Shown here: positions 1 to 12,600 of the stretch, one piece after another
Layout of the letters: every line of letters starts with the position of its first letter
Numbering within the stretch: position 1 is the first letter of the stretch
NCBI GenBank assembly: GCA_013397845.1
Contig: VZTG01001883.1
Coordinates: 310,001 to 374,000, forward strand
DNA: 64,000 bases
Source: Melanocharis versteri
Lineage: Eukaryota; Chordata; Aves; Passeriformes; Melanocharitidae
Reading direction: 5' to 3'
The notes under the pieces: generated by a model
The model's input: the letters and a program-made list of their open reading frames with translations, nothing else
Database searches by the model: none
What the model was told of the DNA's origin: nothing
Translations under genes and position numbers: made by a program

Positions 1-1011
1 AGGAAATAGAAATTGGGAGAGTCAGTGCAAGCAATTGAAAAAGAAAACTATAGGAATTACATGTGGATTTGTTTAAAACACAAAAAAGCACAACAAAACC
101 AACCAAACACAATAAAAAAATACCTCACCATAAACATGGCTATGGTGAAGAACCTTAAATTCTGAAAGATTTATTTAATTTAAAAAAGATTCCATTATGG
201 AGTGTGAGAGATGACTATCTAAAGTGATCACTTGTAGTGCAGAGAAAGGAGTGGTAATCAGCAAATACCTTATTTTGTATTTGGAAAAGTGCCAGTTATG
301 ATCTCAAAATAGTTCAGTGGCAGTGATCATAGAGTATCCTGCATGTGTAATGTGTACTGTATACGTGGGTCTTAAGCCTCTGAGACCTAAATATTTATTA
401 CAAAAGTATTTTTTAATGGTGAAACAATTTATCTGTAAAATATCAGTTCTGATTTCTAGTAAAGTCTAGACAATGGAAAATAAAATGCGGTGTCAGTAAA
501 TAGCTGTGGCAGTGACACCCTTGAGGGAGGGGAAAGATGGCACTCTGGGTGATGTGTGCCATACATGCATCACTTTATTTGATCAAGAGCATGGAAGAGG
601 TAATGGGTGTAATGTTATGAGCAGATAAAGGACATAGGTGTTAAAATTACCAAAAAGGTAATGAAGAGACAAATACTCGTGGGAAAATCAATCAGCCTAG
701 ATTTTTTTTTGAATATCAGGTGAAGTGGGCTCATTTGGGTAATCGATTTCTTAATACAGCCTGTGGCAAATTCCTGTTTCTAGTAACAAAGTGCATTTCT
801 TACTTTGGCAGGAGTAGTTCTGAAAAGGGAGCTGAGACTTTTTAGCCAGTTAAGCATATGCTCCCTCTAATTGTGTAGCTGAGAAAACTGGGCTGTAGAA
901 GTAGAGGAATATTCATGCATTGGAATTACCTTGGATGTGACATTGGAAACCATTAACAAAGTAAGGATTTAAGGTTTCGTCCTTTGCATCAAAAGTAGCA
1001 TTTCCTACTAA
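1..1011. other. Intronic DNA, no gene; short A/C-rich tract
   Basis: AT-rich intronic sequence with no coding or RNA feature. A short A/C-rich low-complexity tract lies at about 73-121, like those at 11421-11481 and 42352-42405. Confidence 0.7.
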
Positions 1012-1545
1012 ACTTGAAAGGGTTCAGAAGGAGGCTATAAAAATGATGTGATATCTTACTTCCTAAGGATGTGTACTTTAGGAGTGTCATAACTTAAATA
1101 GTGAGACAAGGAAACTCGCTCTACAGAGTTTATAGAAGTGAAGGTTAAGAGGGGAATTGAAGACAGCCTACAGATACTTGTTCAGGGAAGAGATCTCTGA
1201 TTGTGGACTGCTTCTTAATCTTTTTGGAGCAGAAAATGTGTAATGAGGATTGATGACTAGAAGTGAAAGCTAGGCAAATCGAGACTTAAAATAAGGAACC
1301 CGTCTCTAACAGTGTGGGCAATTAATCACTGGAACAATTTTTTCAGTTGGATGGAAGATTTTCCATCACTTGAAGTCTCTAAATCAGGGCTGAATGTCCC
1401 TCTAAAAGATAAGCTCTAGTTCAAACTGAAGTTACGGTCTGAGTGTTGAAATTACTGGCTGAAGTGCTGTGCCCTGCATTGTGCAGGAGGTCAGTGCATA
1501 TGATCATAATGCTCCTTCTGCCCAGAAAAATGTATTAATCCATTC
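1012..1545 (+). mobile_element. Old, degraded CR1 non-LTR retrotransposon, 3' end
   Basis: Sense-oriented remnant of the 3' part of a CR1-type LINE. Recognisable pieces in order are the region equivalent to the ORF2 C-terminus (about 1012-1200), the stretch around 1290-1340 (...TCTAACAGTGTGGGCAATTA...) that matches the conserved 'white-noise' end of ORF2, TTTTCCATCACTTGAAGT (about 1358-1375), and the terminal part with GGAGGTCAGTGCATATGATC (about 1486-1505). These match an older CR1 lineage shared by birds, turtles and crocodilians, not the young avian subfamilies. It has many indels and stops and is dead. Confidence 0.65.
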
Positions 1546-4500
1546 CTGGCTGTTCTGGAACTGACCTTGTTCAAACTTGGTGGTTTTATGTGTAAACGAA
1601 TGAGTGATATTTACCTCCCTGAAGATACAAGACCTTGGTTAATAATAAAGGCTATGAAGGCTGCAGAAATACTGTCAGGAAATATATAGAATTAGAAATC
1701 GTGGTCTCTTTGCTGGTATGGCTGTATGTATAGCTTCCCTGAAGCTACAGAAAATTGTGTGAGACCTTTTCTCCTGGTCTGCCCCTGCCCAACAATGCCA
1801 GGAGCTTCTGTAGCAAATGTAGCGTATGAAAACGAGATTCACAAGCTGAGAGCAAAATGAATTTGTTTATTGCAGAGTTAAGAAGAGGAGGTGGAAACAT
1901 GGCATCACTTGGTGGGACACCTGCTGCTTGCTGCTCTCTCTGAACTAGATACTTGCCAGCTCTGATTACAGTTTAGCAGCACTAATGATAGATATGAGTA
2001 CTGTTACGGGTTTGTTAACAAGGAGCTTGCATTTAGATATGAAAGAGCAGGTCAACCTAAGTCTCTGTGTTCAGTCACTTTTAGCTTTCTTATCACTTCA
2101 GTGGGGAAGCTGTAATGGTAAGCACCTGGAAATCAGACATGTTCTGTCAGGGTTCAGGGTTTGACAGAAGGAAAGGTAATTCTTTCTGATGATGGTATTA
2201 AACTATAATTTGTGATCTTTGAGCAATAGTGAATGAATAAGCTAATCGTGGGTTATGAGTGGTGTGCCCTTCTGGTGTTTAAACACTGCTTATGTCTTGC
2301 AAGAAGCGAATCTTCTTGTCAGGAAGTGCTTTAAGTCAGGCTGTGTCATCCTGTAATGTTCAAGATCATTCTTGAACAGAGAGGGCTTTAAAGACTCTGG
2401 CATAGAAATCATCAGCTTCATCCAGCTTCAGTAACTGCTGCTGGTTCTCTCTAAAATTTCCCCCACAGTATATCAGGTATAGAAAACAACAGTTAGTTTT
2501 AGGTAGCACCTTTCTGTATTCTGCAGTTCCAGAATGTCCAGGGGAGACAGTTTCCATAATACTGGAAAAAAGTATGGTGTCTTGACTTTTAGCAGACTTA
2601 TAATATATGCAATCATTATACTTCTCTGTACATTATACTTGTACATTATACATTACAGAAACAAGCCTTTCACCAAGCTGAGAAACAGTTCAGTTTATAT
2701 CCACAAATCAAAATGTAGTCTCTCCTGTGCCAAAAACAAGGCTACCTGCACTGGAAAGGCAGTTTTGTATGTTGAAGAGAGAAACTCATGTCTGTTTGCT
2801 GCTCTTGTGCCTCTGTAAGTCGTGACTTCCATTTTGGAGTCAACACCTAGGTGCCTCAGTGGTCCATCCTCTCCAGTGCATGACCCTTCATGGAACTGGC
2901 ACTTTGTATTTCAGTATTGAAGGCACCAGTGTCCAAAACTTACTGACCAGTACTGCTGCCACCCTTGCATTTTGCTGTGGACTACTGTGAGGTCTAAGGC
3001 CTAAATGAGGTCAAAAAGCCATGGTACAGAACTAAATTAATTAAAGTTTTTTCAAATCAAGATTGCTTAAAATGAGAGAGTGTTTGCTGAAGGTGCAGGA
3101 TTGACAGGCTTGGATCTTTGTAATGTGCTTTCTCTTATAGCAATTTGGATGTGTGCAGGAGGGACAGGAGTTTTCCATGCTGCTGGGCTGGTTTCTTTCT
3201 TGAACTGCAGGAGTGTTTGCAGAAGAGTAAGACCCTCATGATACTTTTATGTCTTGCCTCCCTTCTCAGGAGATGGAGAAAGTCCATCATAGCCATGTGC
3301 CTACTACAAAACTGAGTGGACAGAAGCAAAAGTTTAAAGTAGTTTTTCCTTGGGACATTTGGCTAAAGGTGAAGCATATTGGATTTTATTTTTAGAGCAG
3401 AACTTGCCTAAAATAAAGGTTGGAATGATGGATGTTTTTGATGTATAGTAATTTTATTGCTTTGACTATTAGGCCTACCTTATCCTTTCTCTGCAATGTT
3501 GTCAACACTCTACTAGCTTTATTTTATGCTTAACTTTTTTGACATTTCCAATTTTTTTCTGTCTGAGCATTTGGACAAAGCTTCCCTTTGCTGGAGTTTA
3601 TCTAAACCAGATGGGAGTTTTCTGCTGTCAGCACCCTGATAATTAGTAACTGAACAATTCTTTGTGGCGACATCTTGTCGTTTTGCAGCTAGCACACTTT
3701 CCTCATTCATTTGAGGTACCCCTCCTCCGGGAGACAATCTAAGTCAGCTGTTTGTAAGTACAAGTGGTCCTCAATCGTCTCAGTGTTCTCTGGGGTATGG
3801 CACTACCTCTTCAAGCCTCTGCCTGATCAGCCATTTATTTTCCTATTGATACCAGAAACTTCTCAAAAAAATTGGATGATACCGTTCTGGTATAGATTGG
3901 AGATGCAGCTACAACGCTCTGGTGTGATAGACGGTGCACAATTGGACAGACACTAGATGAGTGCTTTTATGTAAAAATGTGTTTCTCCCGCAGGAGACTA
4001 ATGTCTGAATGACCGTATGACATGTAAATGAAGCTAATAGATGTGCTAGGCTGAAGGGATAAACAGCTGTTCCAGGTCTGATAGAGAGAAAGCAATCGTT
4101 TTCAGCTGGAGCAAAATAATTATTAACCAAAACATCCTGAAAGCCAATCAGGTGAAAAACTGAAGAGTAGGATGGGCTCATATGAATTCCATTTTCTCCC
4201 CAACCTTATTGCATTGTTTACAATAAATTTAGTACTTAAAGCCAGTTTTTCTTTATTTGGAGATTGAAGTCTGGATATTCTGCTGCACCTTCCCACCAAA
4301 TATGTAGTTTAGCCAAATATGTTAGTTTATTGAGTGTCTTACAGTTGTTGAGTTTGCATTTCTGGGGAATAAAAACCATTAGAGGGTAAAAACTCTCCAC
4401 TTTCCTTTTATAAACAGGTGTTCAATACAGTCATATTTCTAGTTTTTTGTAATGTTCACTTTCAGTAGAGATTTGAGATCTACTGGGTGCTATTTTACTG

Positions 4501-7099
4501 CTATCCTGTAATACCTTTACTGGCTGATCTAGCTGGTACTGTAAATGCTTGAAGTCTGTTCCCTTTTGAACACAATTAGTACTAGTGAGAATGAGCATTT
4601 TTTAAGGTATTGACTTCAGCAAGTGTGGTTGGGGAACAGTCTTGAAGGGGACTGTTTCAATTTGAACATTTCAGTGATGCCAGGTAATTTGCCTTTTTAT
4701 CTATGCTTTAGTTGTTTTCAGTTTTTGTCCTTCCCACCAGCCTCCTCCAAGGCTGGTTACATTATCATGTGGTGCAGCTTCTTTTGGCACTTGGAACTGC
4801 TTTGTCGCTGTGATTTGTGCTCTGTAATTCTCATAATTGTTTGCAGTGTTTGTATTCAGCCTTTGATCCTTCTTTTTCTAACATTCGCTAACCACTATTT
4901 GGCACTTCTGAGTGTGAAAAGAACTCCACTGATGTGCAGTGCTAACATAATTAAACAGACATTGTTCTTTGCTTGCCACCACCCACTGCCTGTGTGCTGC
5001 AGAACATGTGACAGCTTTTACTCTTTTACTGTAAAATAACATGCAGGTCCTCTTATCTGCCCTCCCCTTTTTTTTTTTTTTTTAATTAATGAGATTAATC
5101 TCAGCTGGCACTTTTCTAAGATTTGATTAATTTCTGTCCTTTTGTCCCATTCTTCATTCTAATCCAACTGAGTGTATCTTCCTATAGCTGAAAGTCACTT
5201 TGGCTTTGGTTTCTGTCTTCACCAATAGTTTCTTATACTTGATAATTGTGGGTTTTTTTCCTTTGTTCCTGCTTATTCCCTTTTCTTCAAAGTATGTCCC
5301 CATGAAAAGCTGTTGATTTAGCTCAGCAGACTGATGTGCATGATTTTCTGAATGGCTTCCATAGACTGGGTACAGCCTTCTCATTGTGCCTTGTATTCTT
5401 CTAAGCATTCATGTGACTCACAATTCTCATTGTTGGTAAACAATCCACAAGTATTGCTTATTGTTTCCTAAACCTATTTCCTAGATTCATAAACACTGTC
5501 CTTTTTTCTTTGGAAAAATGAAGTTTTGAATTGCTCTTTGCTTTTTCTGAAAAGCAGAGTCATATGGGAGAACTCTCAGAAGTACACTCTCAGAGGAATA
5601 CACGCATTGATGGTTGGGGATAAAGGTCAGAAAACCAAGAAGCTGAGTTCAGTTTAGCTCAGGCAGCATTTTATAATTTACATGCACCTTAACACTTTTC
5701 AGTTTCCTGTTTCATAAAATGAAGGAAGTTACATTTTTTTGTTATTGTTTGTCTGAATTTTTCTAAAAGAAGGATTTATAGAGTTACAAAATGTTCTTGA
5801 TTTGTTTTGAGTGTTGGTAAATAAGTGAGAATGGAAATTAACTGAAACTAATCTTTGCTTCTAAGCATATTTATAATTTTAAAGCTGAGATGAATGCTAC
5901 TGATGTGAGATTTCATGGTGGTGGGGAGGAGATAGTTCTCTTCAAAGCACTTGGATTTTTCTTTTATGCAGTCCTCCCTGAAGTGTTTCAGTAACACATG
6001 ATTGATGCACTCTGTTATGAATACTGCTGTATATCTCTGTGGATTGATTACTTTTACAGCAATATATCTCCTTACTGAAAAGACAAATGATGCAAAGGCT
6101 CATCCTGTCCTGTAGAGACGTGAGGGATACTCCCCTGCTGGATACCAGATTTTTGCTTGTTTGTGTAAAGGTGTATAAACACCAGCATGGATTCTTAACA
6201 GCATAGGGAAGCATCATGCACTGATCTTGCTGAGAAAGGGTTCAAGTGCTTCTGTAGGCTTAGGGATTCAGTCAGGTTGTGTTTGTCAGGCAGAAAGCAA
6301 GGGGTACTGCTTTGTTAGTCAATATCTGGTCTGAAGCTGGTCATAAAATGGGAACTTTAAGAGAGTTACTTAGGAAAACTTCATAACACCAAAGTCAAAA
6401 AAAGCCTGGGGATTTGAGATTATTGTCTTGATGATATTTTGGATTTCTTACAAGGAAAAAGCATGAAATTAAAGGTTCCTGCTTCAATCAGTTCATTTGC
6501 TGTCTAAATGGAGCACATCTTGGCTTTTGTGTGTGTATTCAGCCATAACTAGTAGAAGAACAGGCTATTCATGTCTGCTGTAGTTTTACTTACAGCCTTA
6601 CTACTTTTTCTGATTGCCTGTTTCAGCCATATCAAAAAATTCTAGGAAAAGTTTAAAATTATGACCATCTAAATATGTGTAGCCTAGAAATTTTGAATTA
6701 GGATTTCCTGAACTTACATAAGAGAGCCTGTAGATGCTGTTGGTTGTGTTTTTATGATTTTTTTCTGTGGCCTACCAAATCTCTAATAACAGAGGACAGC
6801 AGCATGCTTATGCAGGGTAGATTCACTTTCTGTACTGGGCTTTTTCAAATGATGCTGCTTTTATATTAGACAGCAGTCAGCATTGGCAATTTGCTTTTCC
6901 ACAGTAGTATACTGTAATTTTAGGGACCCTATATAGTGCTGCTTCTTGTGTCTTTGGCCATTTCTTATGTCAGTGTCGCAGTGTAAGACTGTAGTGTTGA
7001 ATGTGTGAAAGATCTTCTGGTGGTAGAAGATGCTGCCCATGAACTATTTGCCTTGCTACCCAAAACATTTTTGAAAGCTTTAAAAAAAACCCTGAAGCT
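1546..7099. other. Intronic DNA without a supported gene
   Basis: Scattered short open frames (up to 138 codons at 4623-5039) show no recognisable domain and are of chance length for this composition. A perfect 14-bp palindrome TGAGATTAATCTCA lies at 5090-5103, after a long T run (about 5069-5083). The interval 4690-5450 is pyrimidine-biased. I see no repeat family that I can name. Confidence 0.6.
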
Positions 7100-7233
7100 T
7101 TTTTTCTATTGTTTGGGGGAGGTGGTGTTTTTGTTGTTTTTTTGTCATTTGGTGGGGTTTTTTTTGTTTTGTTTGTGTGTTGGGTTGGTTTGTTTTTTTG
7201 TTTGGGTTTGGTTTTGTTTTGTTTCGGTTTTTT
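7100..7233. repeat. T/G-rich low-complexity tract
   Basis: About 130 bases made mostly of T runs punctuated by G and GG (TTTTGTTTTG, GGGTTGGTTTG). It is not a clean microsatellite. Similar tracts occur on both strands throughout the window. Confidence 0.85.
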
Positions 7234-7839
7234 TGAGATACTTTAGAAAAATGTAGGAGTTAGTTCTACTATATTGTCCTTACATTTTTATGTAGCTCCA
7301 ATGTATAAATTTGCTGTTAACAGAGCATGTACATATGAGCCATAGCTTCTCACTTTTACTCTCACTGTAAACCGTGGGAACAAACAATTTGATTTAAAAA
7401 TGGTAAAAACTGATCTCTGAGTTTGAATGTCACAATTCTAAGACTTCCATGCAAAGCATTGAGAATTGTCAAGGATGTGTATTTCAGTGACACAATAGAG
7501 TGCTTGACACTGCTGAACATCAGGAAGACCCCTTAAAACCAAGTCATGAAAAGCTGGACCAAGCATTAGAACGTTAATCCATCTATTTCATATTTTTCCT
7601 GGCTGTAGAACAATGGATTTTTGGAGGAATTGATGCGTCTCTGCCTAATATTCTAAAAGAGAAGGTGCAATGCATATGCAAACTGACTCAGCATTAAAAT
7701 GAACAGACCTTCTACTGCAAATATGCACTTGATAACTGAGACTGTAATGCATGGATATCAGCTTATTTCACTAGTATTAATAGCTCTCATGAGAGGTTAA
7801 GACAGAGGCAGGTGGAAATGTTGGTTTGACTTTTGGTAT

Positions 7840-8379
7840 TGTCCTGGTCTTAGCTGGGATAGAGTCAATTTTCTTCCTAGTAACTGGTACAGAGCTGTGT
7901 TTTGGATTTGGTATGAGAATGGTGTCATTAACACACTGATGGTTTTAGTTGTTGCTGTCAAGGGCTTCTCAGTTTCCTGATCTCTGCCAGCAAGCCAGTG
8001 CACAAGAAGCCAGGACATGTTCAGGACAGCTGACCTGAACTGCCCAAAGGAATGTTCCATACCACAGGATATCACATTCAGTATATAAATTGGAGAGATT
8101 TGGCTGTGAGGGGCCAGATGCTGCTGGGAGGCCTGGCTGGGCATCGGTCAGTAGGTGCTGAGCAATGGGTTTGGGTTGTGAACCCCAGGGGTATTGGGGT
8201 TTTGTTCCTCTCTTTCTCCTTTAATTATAGTATTTTACTTTATTCAATTATTAAACTGTTCTTACCTCAACCCATGCATTTTACCTTATTCTGACTCTCT
8301 TCCCCATCCCACAAAGTGAGGACAGGAGTGAGCAAGCAGCTTGTGGTACTTAGTTGTTGGCTGGCATTAAACCGCAACA
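7840..8379 (+). mobile_element. Solo LTR of an avian endogenous retrovirus
   Basis: About 540 bp that begins TGTCCTGG and ends CAACA, as LTRs do. Its order of recognisable blocks matches a family I know from bird genomes: CTTAGCTGGGATAGAGTCAA near the start, GCACAAGAAGCCAGGACA, a TATA-like AGTATATAAATTGG at 8080-8093, GGCTGGGCATCGG, TTATTAAACTGTTCTTACC, and the terminal GGCATTAAACCGCAACA. The promoter-like TATA precedes the polyadenylation-like part, giving + orientation. The flanking pentamers (GGTAT and GGATT) are not identical, so the target-site duplication has decayed or my ends are off by a few bases. No internal viral genes are adjacent, consistent with LTR-LTR recombination. Exact family name not assigned. 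Confidence 0.8.
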
Positions 8380-11300
8380 GGATTTACCTGCTTCAGTGCT
8401 GGACAGATAAACTTGATTTTGACTAAGTTACATTACATTAGAAAAGGTCTGAAGTATGTCTTAGCTTGAATAGTAAGTAGGAAAAATGAGCTATCCTTAC
8501 ACTAGAGAGTTAAAAACACTTTAAAATTGTCTGGGAGGTAGGTCATGAGGCCATATTAGAAGACAAGCATTTTTTAATCTGGCAAAATCTGGATTGTTAG
8601 GATCCTCCTGTGTAAGAAAATGTGCTTTTCTGACTTTTTTTGGAGGAACGCATGCTTTATTTAAACACCCATTATTTTGTCATTTCTAATTATCTTGCAA
8701 TGTGTACTGAATTGATCCAGAACCAGTAGAGCAGCTAAGTTATGGTGCAGTTTAAGTTAAGTGTTTAAGCATGTCAATTCTGTATGTCCCCCATTCCCCA
8801 TCCTTGATCCATTACACTCCATTGTTTACAGCCTTTCATGATTTTCTTGGAGTTATTTCAGTAGTCGTATGCATGTAACACACGAGACCAGGATCTGCAA
8901 GGGTTTTTAGAGGCATGTGGCCTTGTTCCCTTCTTTCTAAAGACCAGGTACTGTGCTTGTGGAACAAAACCAGCGCCCCATTAGTGCAGCTTCAACATCA
9001 CTTGGGCTTCCTCTGTTTGTGTTTAATAGAAAGGCTGTTTTACAAATGAACAGAGAACACATTATTTGATTATCTGTTGACATACCATCTGATATATGAA
9101 AGTTATCTCAGCCTGTGTGCTCTCCCAATAAATTGCTAACACGGAGAACGAGAATGAAGGATTAATTACTGAAAGGTACTAAGATGCATTAGGCAGCTCA
9201 GGTTGAGCGGTGTAGAGAAATAAAATACCCAGTTGTCTTAATATTTAAAAAGCATTTATGAGACACCTCCCAGCATTTCAACAGTCATGGCTCTGGAAGT
9301 AGCCACAGCATCTTTCCCACTTGTCTGGAGTATTGGTAAAAGCTGTGCCAAATTAAAATGTCTTGGGGGTGATAGGGTTGGGGGGTTTTTTTAGAGGCTT
9401 TTTTATTACACTCTGGGCCAGTAGGCTTTTTTCCACTGCCACTTATTTATTTTATCTTGAGTCCAAAAATGTTTCCAAATGGGGAGTCAAAAAGAAATCA
9501 TTTGAGCATTGGTTATTTGAAAGTTTATCTGTATGGAAGAACCGATAGCTTTGGAACCTTTTTTCTTTGTGTATGCAGGATGCTGTGTCCTCTCTGCATT
9601 CTTCCATGCTTATTATAGGATATTCCATTGATATCAGTCCTCCACCTGGACTCATCATTTCACCTGTGGAGTTTCATTATCTAGAGTGTTGCATTTATTA
9701 TTTATATTGGAGCTGGGTGGTTTTTTCCCCCTGATGTTCTTCATCGGATTTTCTAACTGTATTTAGAAAGAGATTGTTTTTCCACATGGTGTCACAGTTT
9801 ACCCACAGATCTCTATGTAACTAGAGACACATTCGATTGCAGAGCTACTTTCCTCTTCCCAACCGTAACACCACTTCAAGGTCCCTGTATGCAACTGATA
9901 CATTAGATTCAAATATTAGTAAAATCTATTGTCATTTAAGATTTTTGGAGTCTTCTTAAACAGCAATCCCCTCTGAGAGAAAACCTTCAGCATGTTATTT
10001 GTTGCTTCCCTTATGGTTTTGCTGATGCTAATGCATACTTGAGGAAGGAGAGTTTTCTGTGATTCACATTCACTGATGCATTTTTTCACTGCTCTGATCC
10101 ATCAAAGATCTGCAGGTGAAAGATTTGGTTCTTTTGAAAGAAAGAAGAAAAATACGACTATGCATATTTTCCCTAGTGGTTTCTTTTTATCTTCATCTTT
10201 AATCACATTCATTACCTGTTTGTGTATCATCTCCGCTCTGATCTGAACCCATTTAACCGAAAGGAACTGGCAAAGTTTTCATTTTTTCAGTGTCTGCCTG
10301 AGGTTTAAATTATGTATTTTGAAGTTTTAAAACTTTGAAGTAGTTGTTTTCTTTACACCTACAGGTTAAAAGGATCCAGCAGGGAATGTTGTATTCTTGT
10401 TTTAGGATTTCAAAAGCTCTGTTTACTTTTAACATGCTTGGGTTTACAGCACAACACTATGTGGTGGAGAAATGCATACAAGTAATTACGTCAATTACCA
10501 TCAGCTCTATGCAATTCTTCTGTGATGCTATGTGATTTAAATGTCATTATGTATCTGGGAAAGGATGGGAAATTGTTGTTGTTAGCTTCTGTTTGCTGCT
10601 AACAGCTGTTTTTATGACTGGTTTTGCTCATAAACAGGTGTTTAGAACATTCCTTTGACTAAGTGATACAGCTTGCGCTGCTGTGAATTAAATTGTCTTG
10701 CTTGTCTATGTAGCTTGGATTTCTTTTGTTTTCATTGCTTTAAAGAAAAGAAAAATATAAAAGCAGGAAAGCGCCCAGCATCTGAGGTTTTGGTAAGTCA
10801 TGCTTGGAGACACTGGAAGTTTATGATGAGAAGGAATGTGGCCTTCAAGAAAAAGATGTTTTGCTCTGGGTATCTGTGGGCATGGCCTCCCAATTAAATT
10901 TTGTTTTATGCTGGTTCCTGTCTATTCCTGTTGAAGGAGCTTTCTGGTACCTTTTCTACTTTTGTTAGAAGTTCTGCTCCTGGTCCTTTTTTATTTCTGA
11001 AGTGTATCTGTGGTAGGTGATGGAGGAATGTATATATGCACCAAAAGTAAGTATGTATTCATTAATATTCCATGGTGAAAGCTTAACTCTGTATAAAGTG
11101 CTTTTGAAAAGTATCATCAGATGATGCTTCTGAAAAAGGTAAGGTGAATTCTTCCCCTGCCCCCCATTCTCGTTCCTAACATCTGAAAGCAAAGAGGATG
11201 CATTCTTTGTAATTTGTGGGCTTGACAGTACTTACAGGTGAATGAAAGCCTCGAAAGATCTTGTTGGTTCCTGTTTCTAAGACATTTTCTGTATGTATTT

Positions 11301-11689
11301 TGTTCTACGATTATTGATCTCCATTCCTTGCTAGTTAATCAGAGACTAGAAGGAGCAGAGTTTTCAATCAAGTTGGTCACTGTCATTTCATATATGATCC
11401 AGAGTGCTTAATTTCTATTGCAAAAAAACCAACCAACCAAACCAGCCAAAACCAAAATCCAAACAAAAGGAAACCAACACTACAAGACTTGTGAAAATAT
11501 AAATAGAAGACAAAAAATGAAAGTCATTGATTTATATGCATGGGATGGTGCATTGCTGAGAATGTGGTGTGTTGTGGCTGCAGCTAAATCATTAGAAAAA
11601 CAGGACTTTCATGAAGAGTGATCTTAATAATAACAATAACGTAAGGAATGCAATAACATACGGAATGAAGATGGAAGTTGCATATCTAC
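8380..11689. other. Intronic DNA without a supported gene
   Basis: No coding exon or nameable repeat, apart from the A/C tract at 11421-11481. A perfect palindrome AAGTTTTAAAACTT lies at 10322-10335 and is plausible by chance in AT-rich DNA. Confidence 0.6.
11421..11481. repeat. A/C-rich low-complexity tract
   Basis: Irregular CCAA/CCAAA repeats (AACCAACCAACCAAACCAGC). It is the complement type of the T/G tracts elsewhere. Confidence 0.85.
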
Positions 11690-12600
11690 TGGTCAACAGG
11701 TAGCTGGTGCACAAGCCAATCCTCCCTCTGTGTCATCGGTGACCTTTCTGAGGCTGTTCTTTGTGCCATCATCTGGGTCATGAATGCAGATGTTGAACAG
11801 GACTGGCCCCATTATCAGTCCCTGGGTACATCATGGTGACTTGCCTTCAGACTGACTCCCTGCTTCTCTGCTGCTGATCACAACTGACTGGACCTGGTCT
11901 TTCATCCAGTTTTACATCCACCTCACTATGCACTTATGTAACCTGTGCTTTGTCATTTTGCCCACGAGGGCGTGGTGAGAGATGGTGTCAAAAACCTTAT
12001 TGCATTAAGGTTAATAACATCCACTGCTTTCTCTTGGCCCAACTTCCTGTAGGAGGCTGTCAGGTTAGTCAGGCGTGATTTACCGTAAGAATTCTTTACT
12101 GACTACTTCCAGTTGCATTCTCCAAATATTTGAAAAAGTTGTGCAGAAGGTTTTACTCCATCACTTTCCCAGGGACTGAGGTGGGTCTGACTGTCGTGTG
12201 CTTACCTGGGTTCTTTTCCTTGCCCACCATGAGGGCAGGAGTGATATTTTCTCCTCTCCCATCCTCTGAACCTTTCCCCACCACCGTGATCTTTCGAAGA
12301 TAGTGGAGAGTGCCCTTGCAATGGCATCAGCCAGCTCCCTTAGCACTCAATTTATCCCATCAGGTCCATGAACTTGTCTATGTCCTGTTTCTTTAAGTGT
12401 TCCCTAATCCAGTTGCCTTCCATTGAGGGTTATTTTACTTGTTTCAAACTTTCCCTCTGGTCATGGCCTCTTGGGATTCTTGAAGACTGCTCTTTTCTGG
12501 TCAAGGGTCAAGTCGGAAGAGGCATAGGTATTCTGTCTTTTTTCTTCAGTGTCCTTTGTCACAGTTGGCAGTGGAAGAACTTGATCTTTTAATGGCAAAT
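11690..12600 (-). mobile_element. CR1 ORF2 reverse-transcriptase fragment, antisense
   Basis: On the minus strand this reads as a broken CR1 reverse transcriptase. Around 12161-12346 it gives LRELADAIARALSTIFERS, the N-terminal RT region, and then GK-VME near 12165. Toward 11775-11830 it gives QGLIMGPVLFNICIH (the QGSVLGPVLFNIF block) followed by a VTDDTEGGL version of the FADDTKLGG catalytic block, in which the Ala is replaced. Between these, AACATCCACTGC and related words match the VDVVYLDFSKAFDTV block. The upstream part (12440-12600) matches the region just before RT. Stops and frame changes are frequent, and neither a 5' nor a 3' end is evident. It is a dead, internally derived fragment. 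Confidence 0.8.

Noticed and set aside
4623..5039. Plus-strand open frame of 138 codons rich in Cys, Phe and Leu
   Set aside because: The composition simply reflects T-rich DNA. No domain is recognised, and there is no conserved start context or splice sites.
7797..8144. Minus-strand 115-codon open frame
   Set aside because: It lies almost entirely within the solo LTR, in antisense, so it is not a gene.
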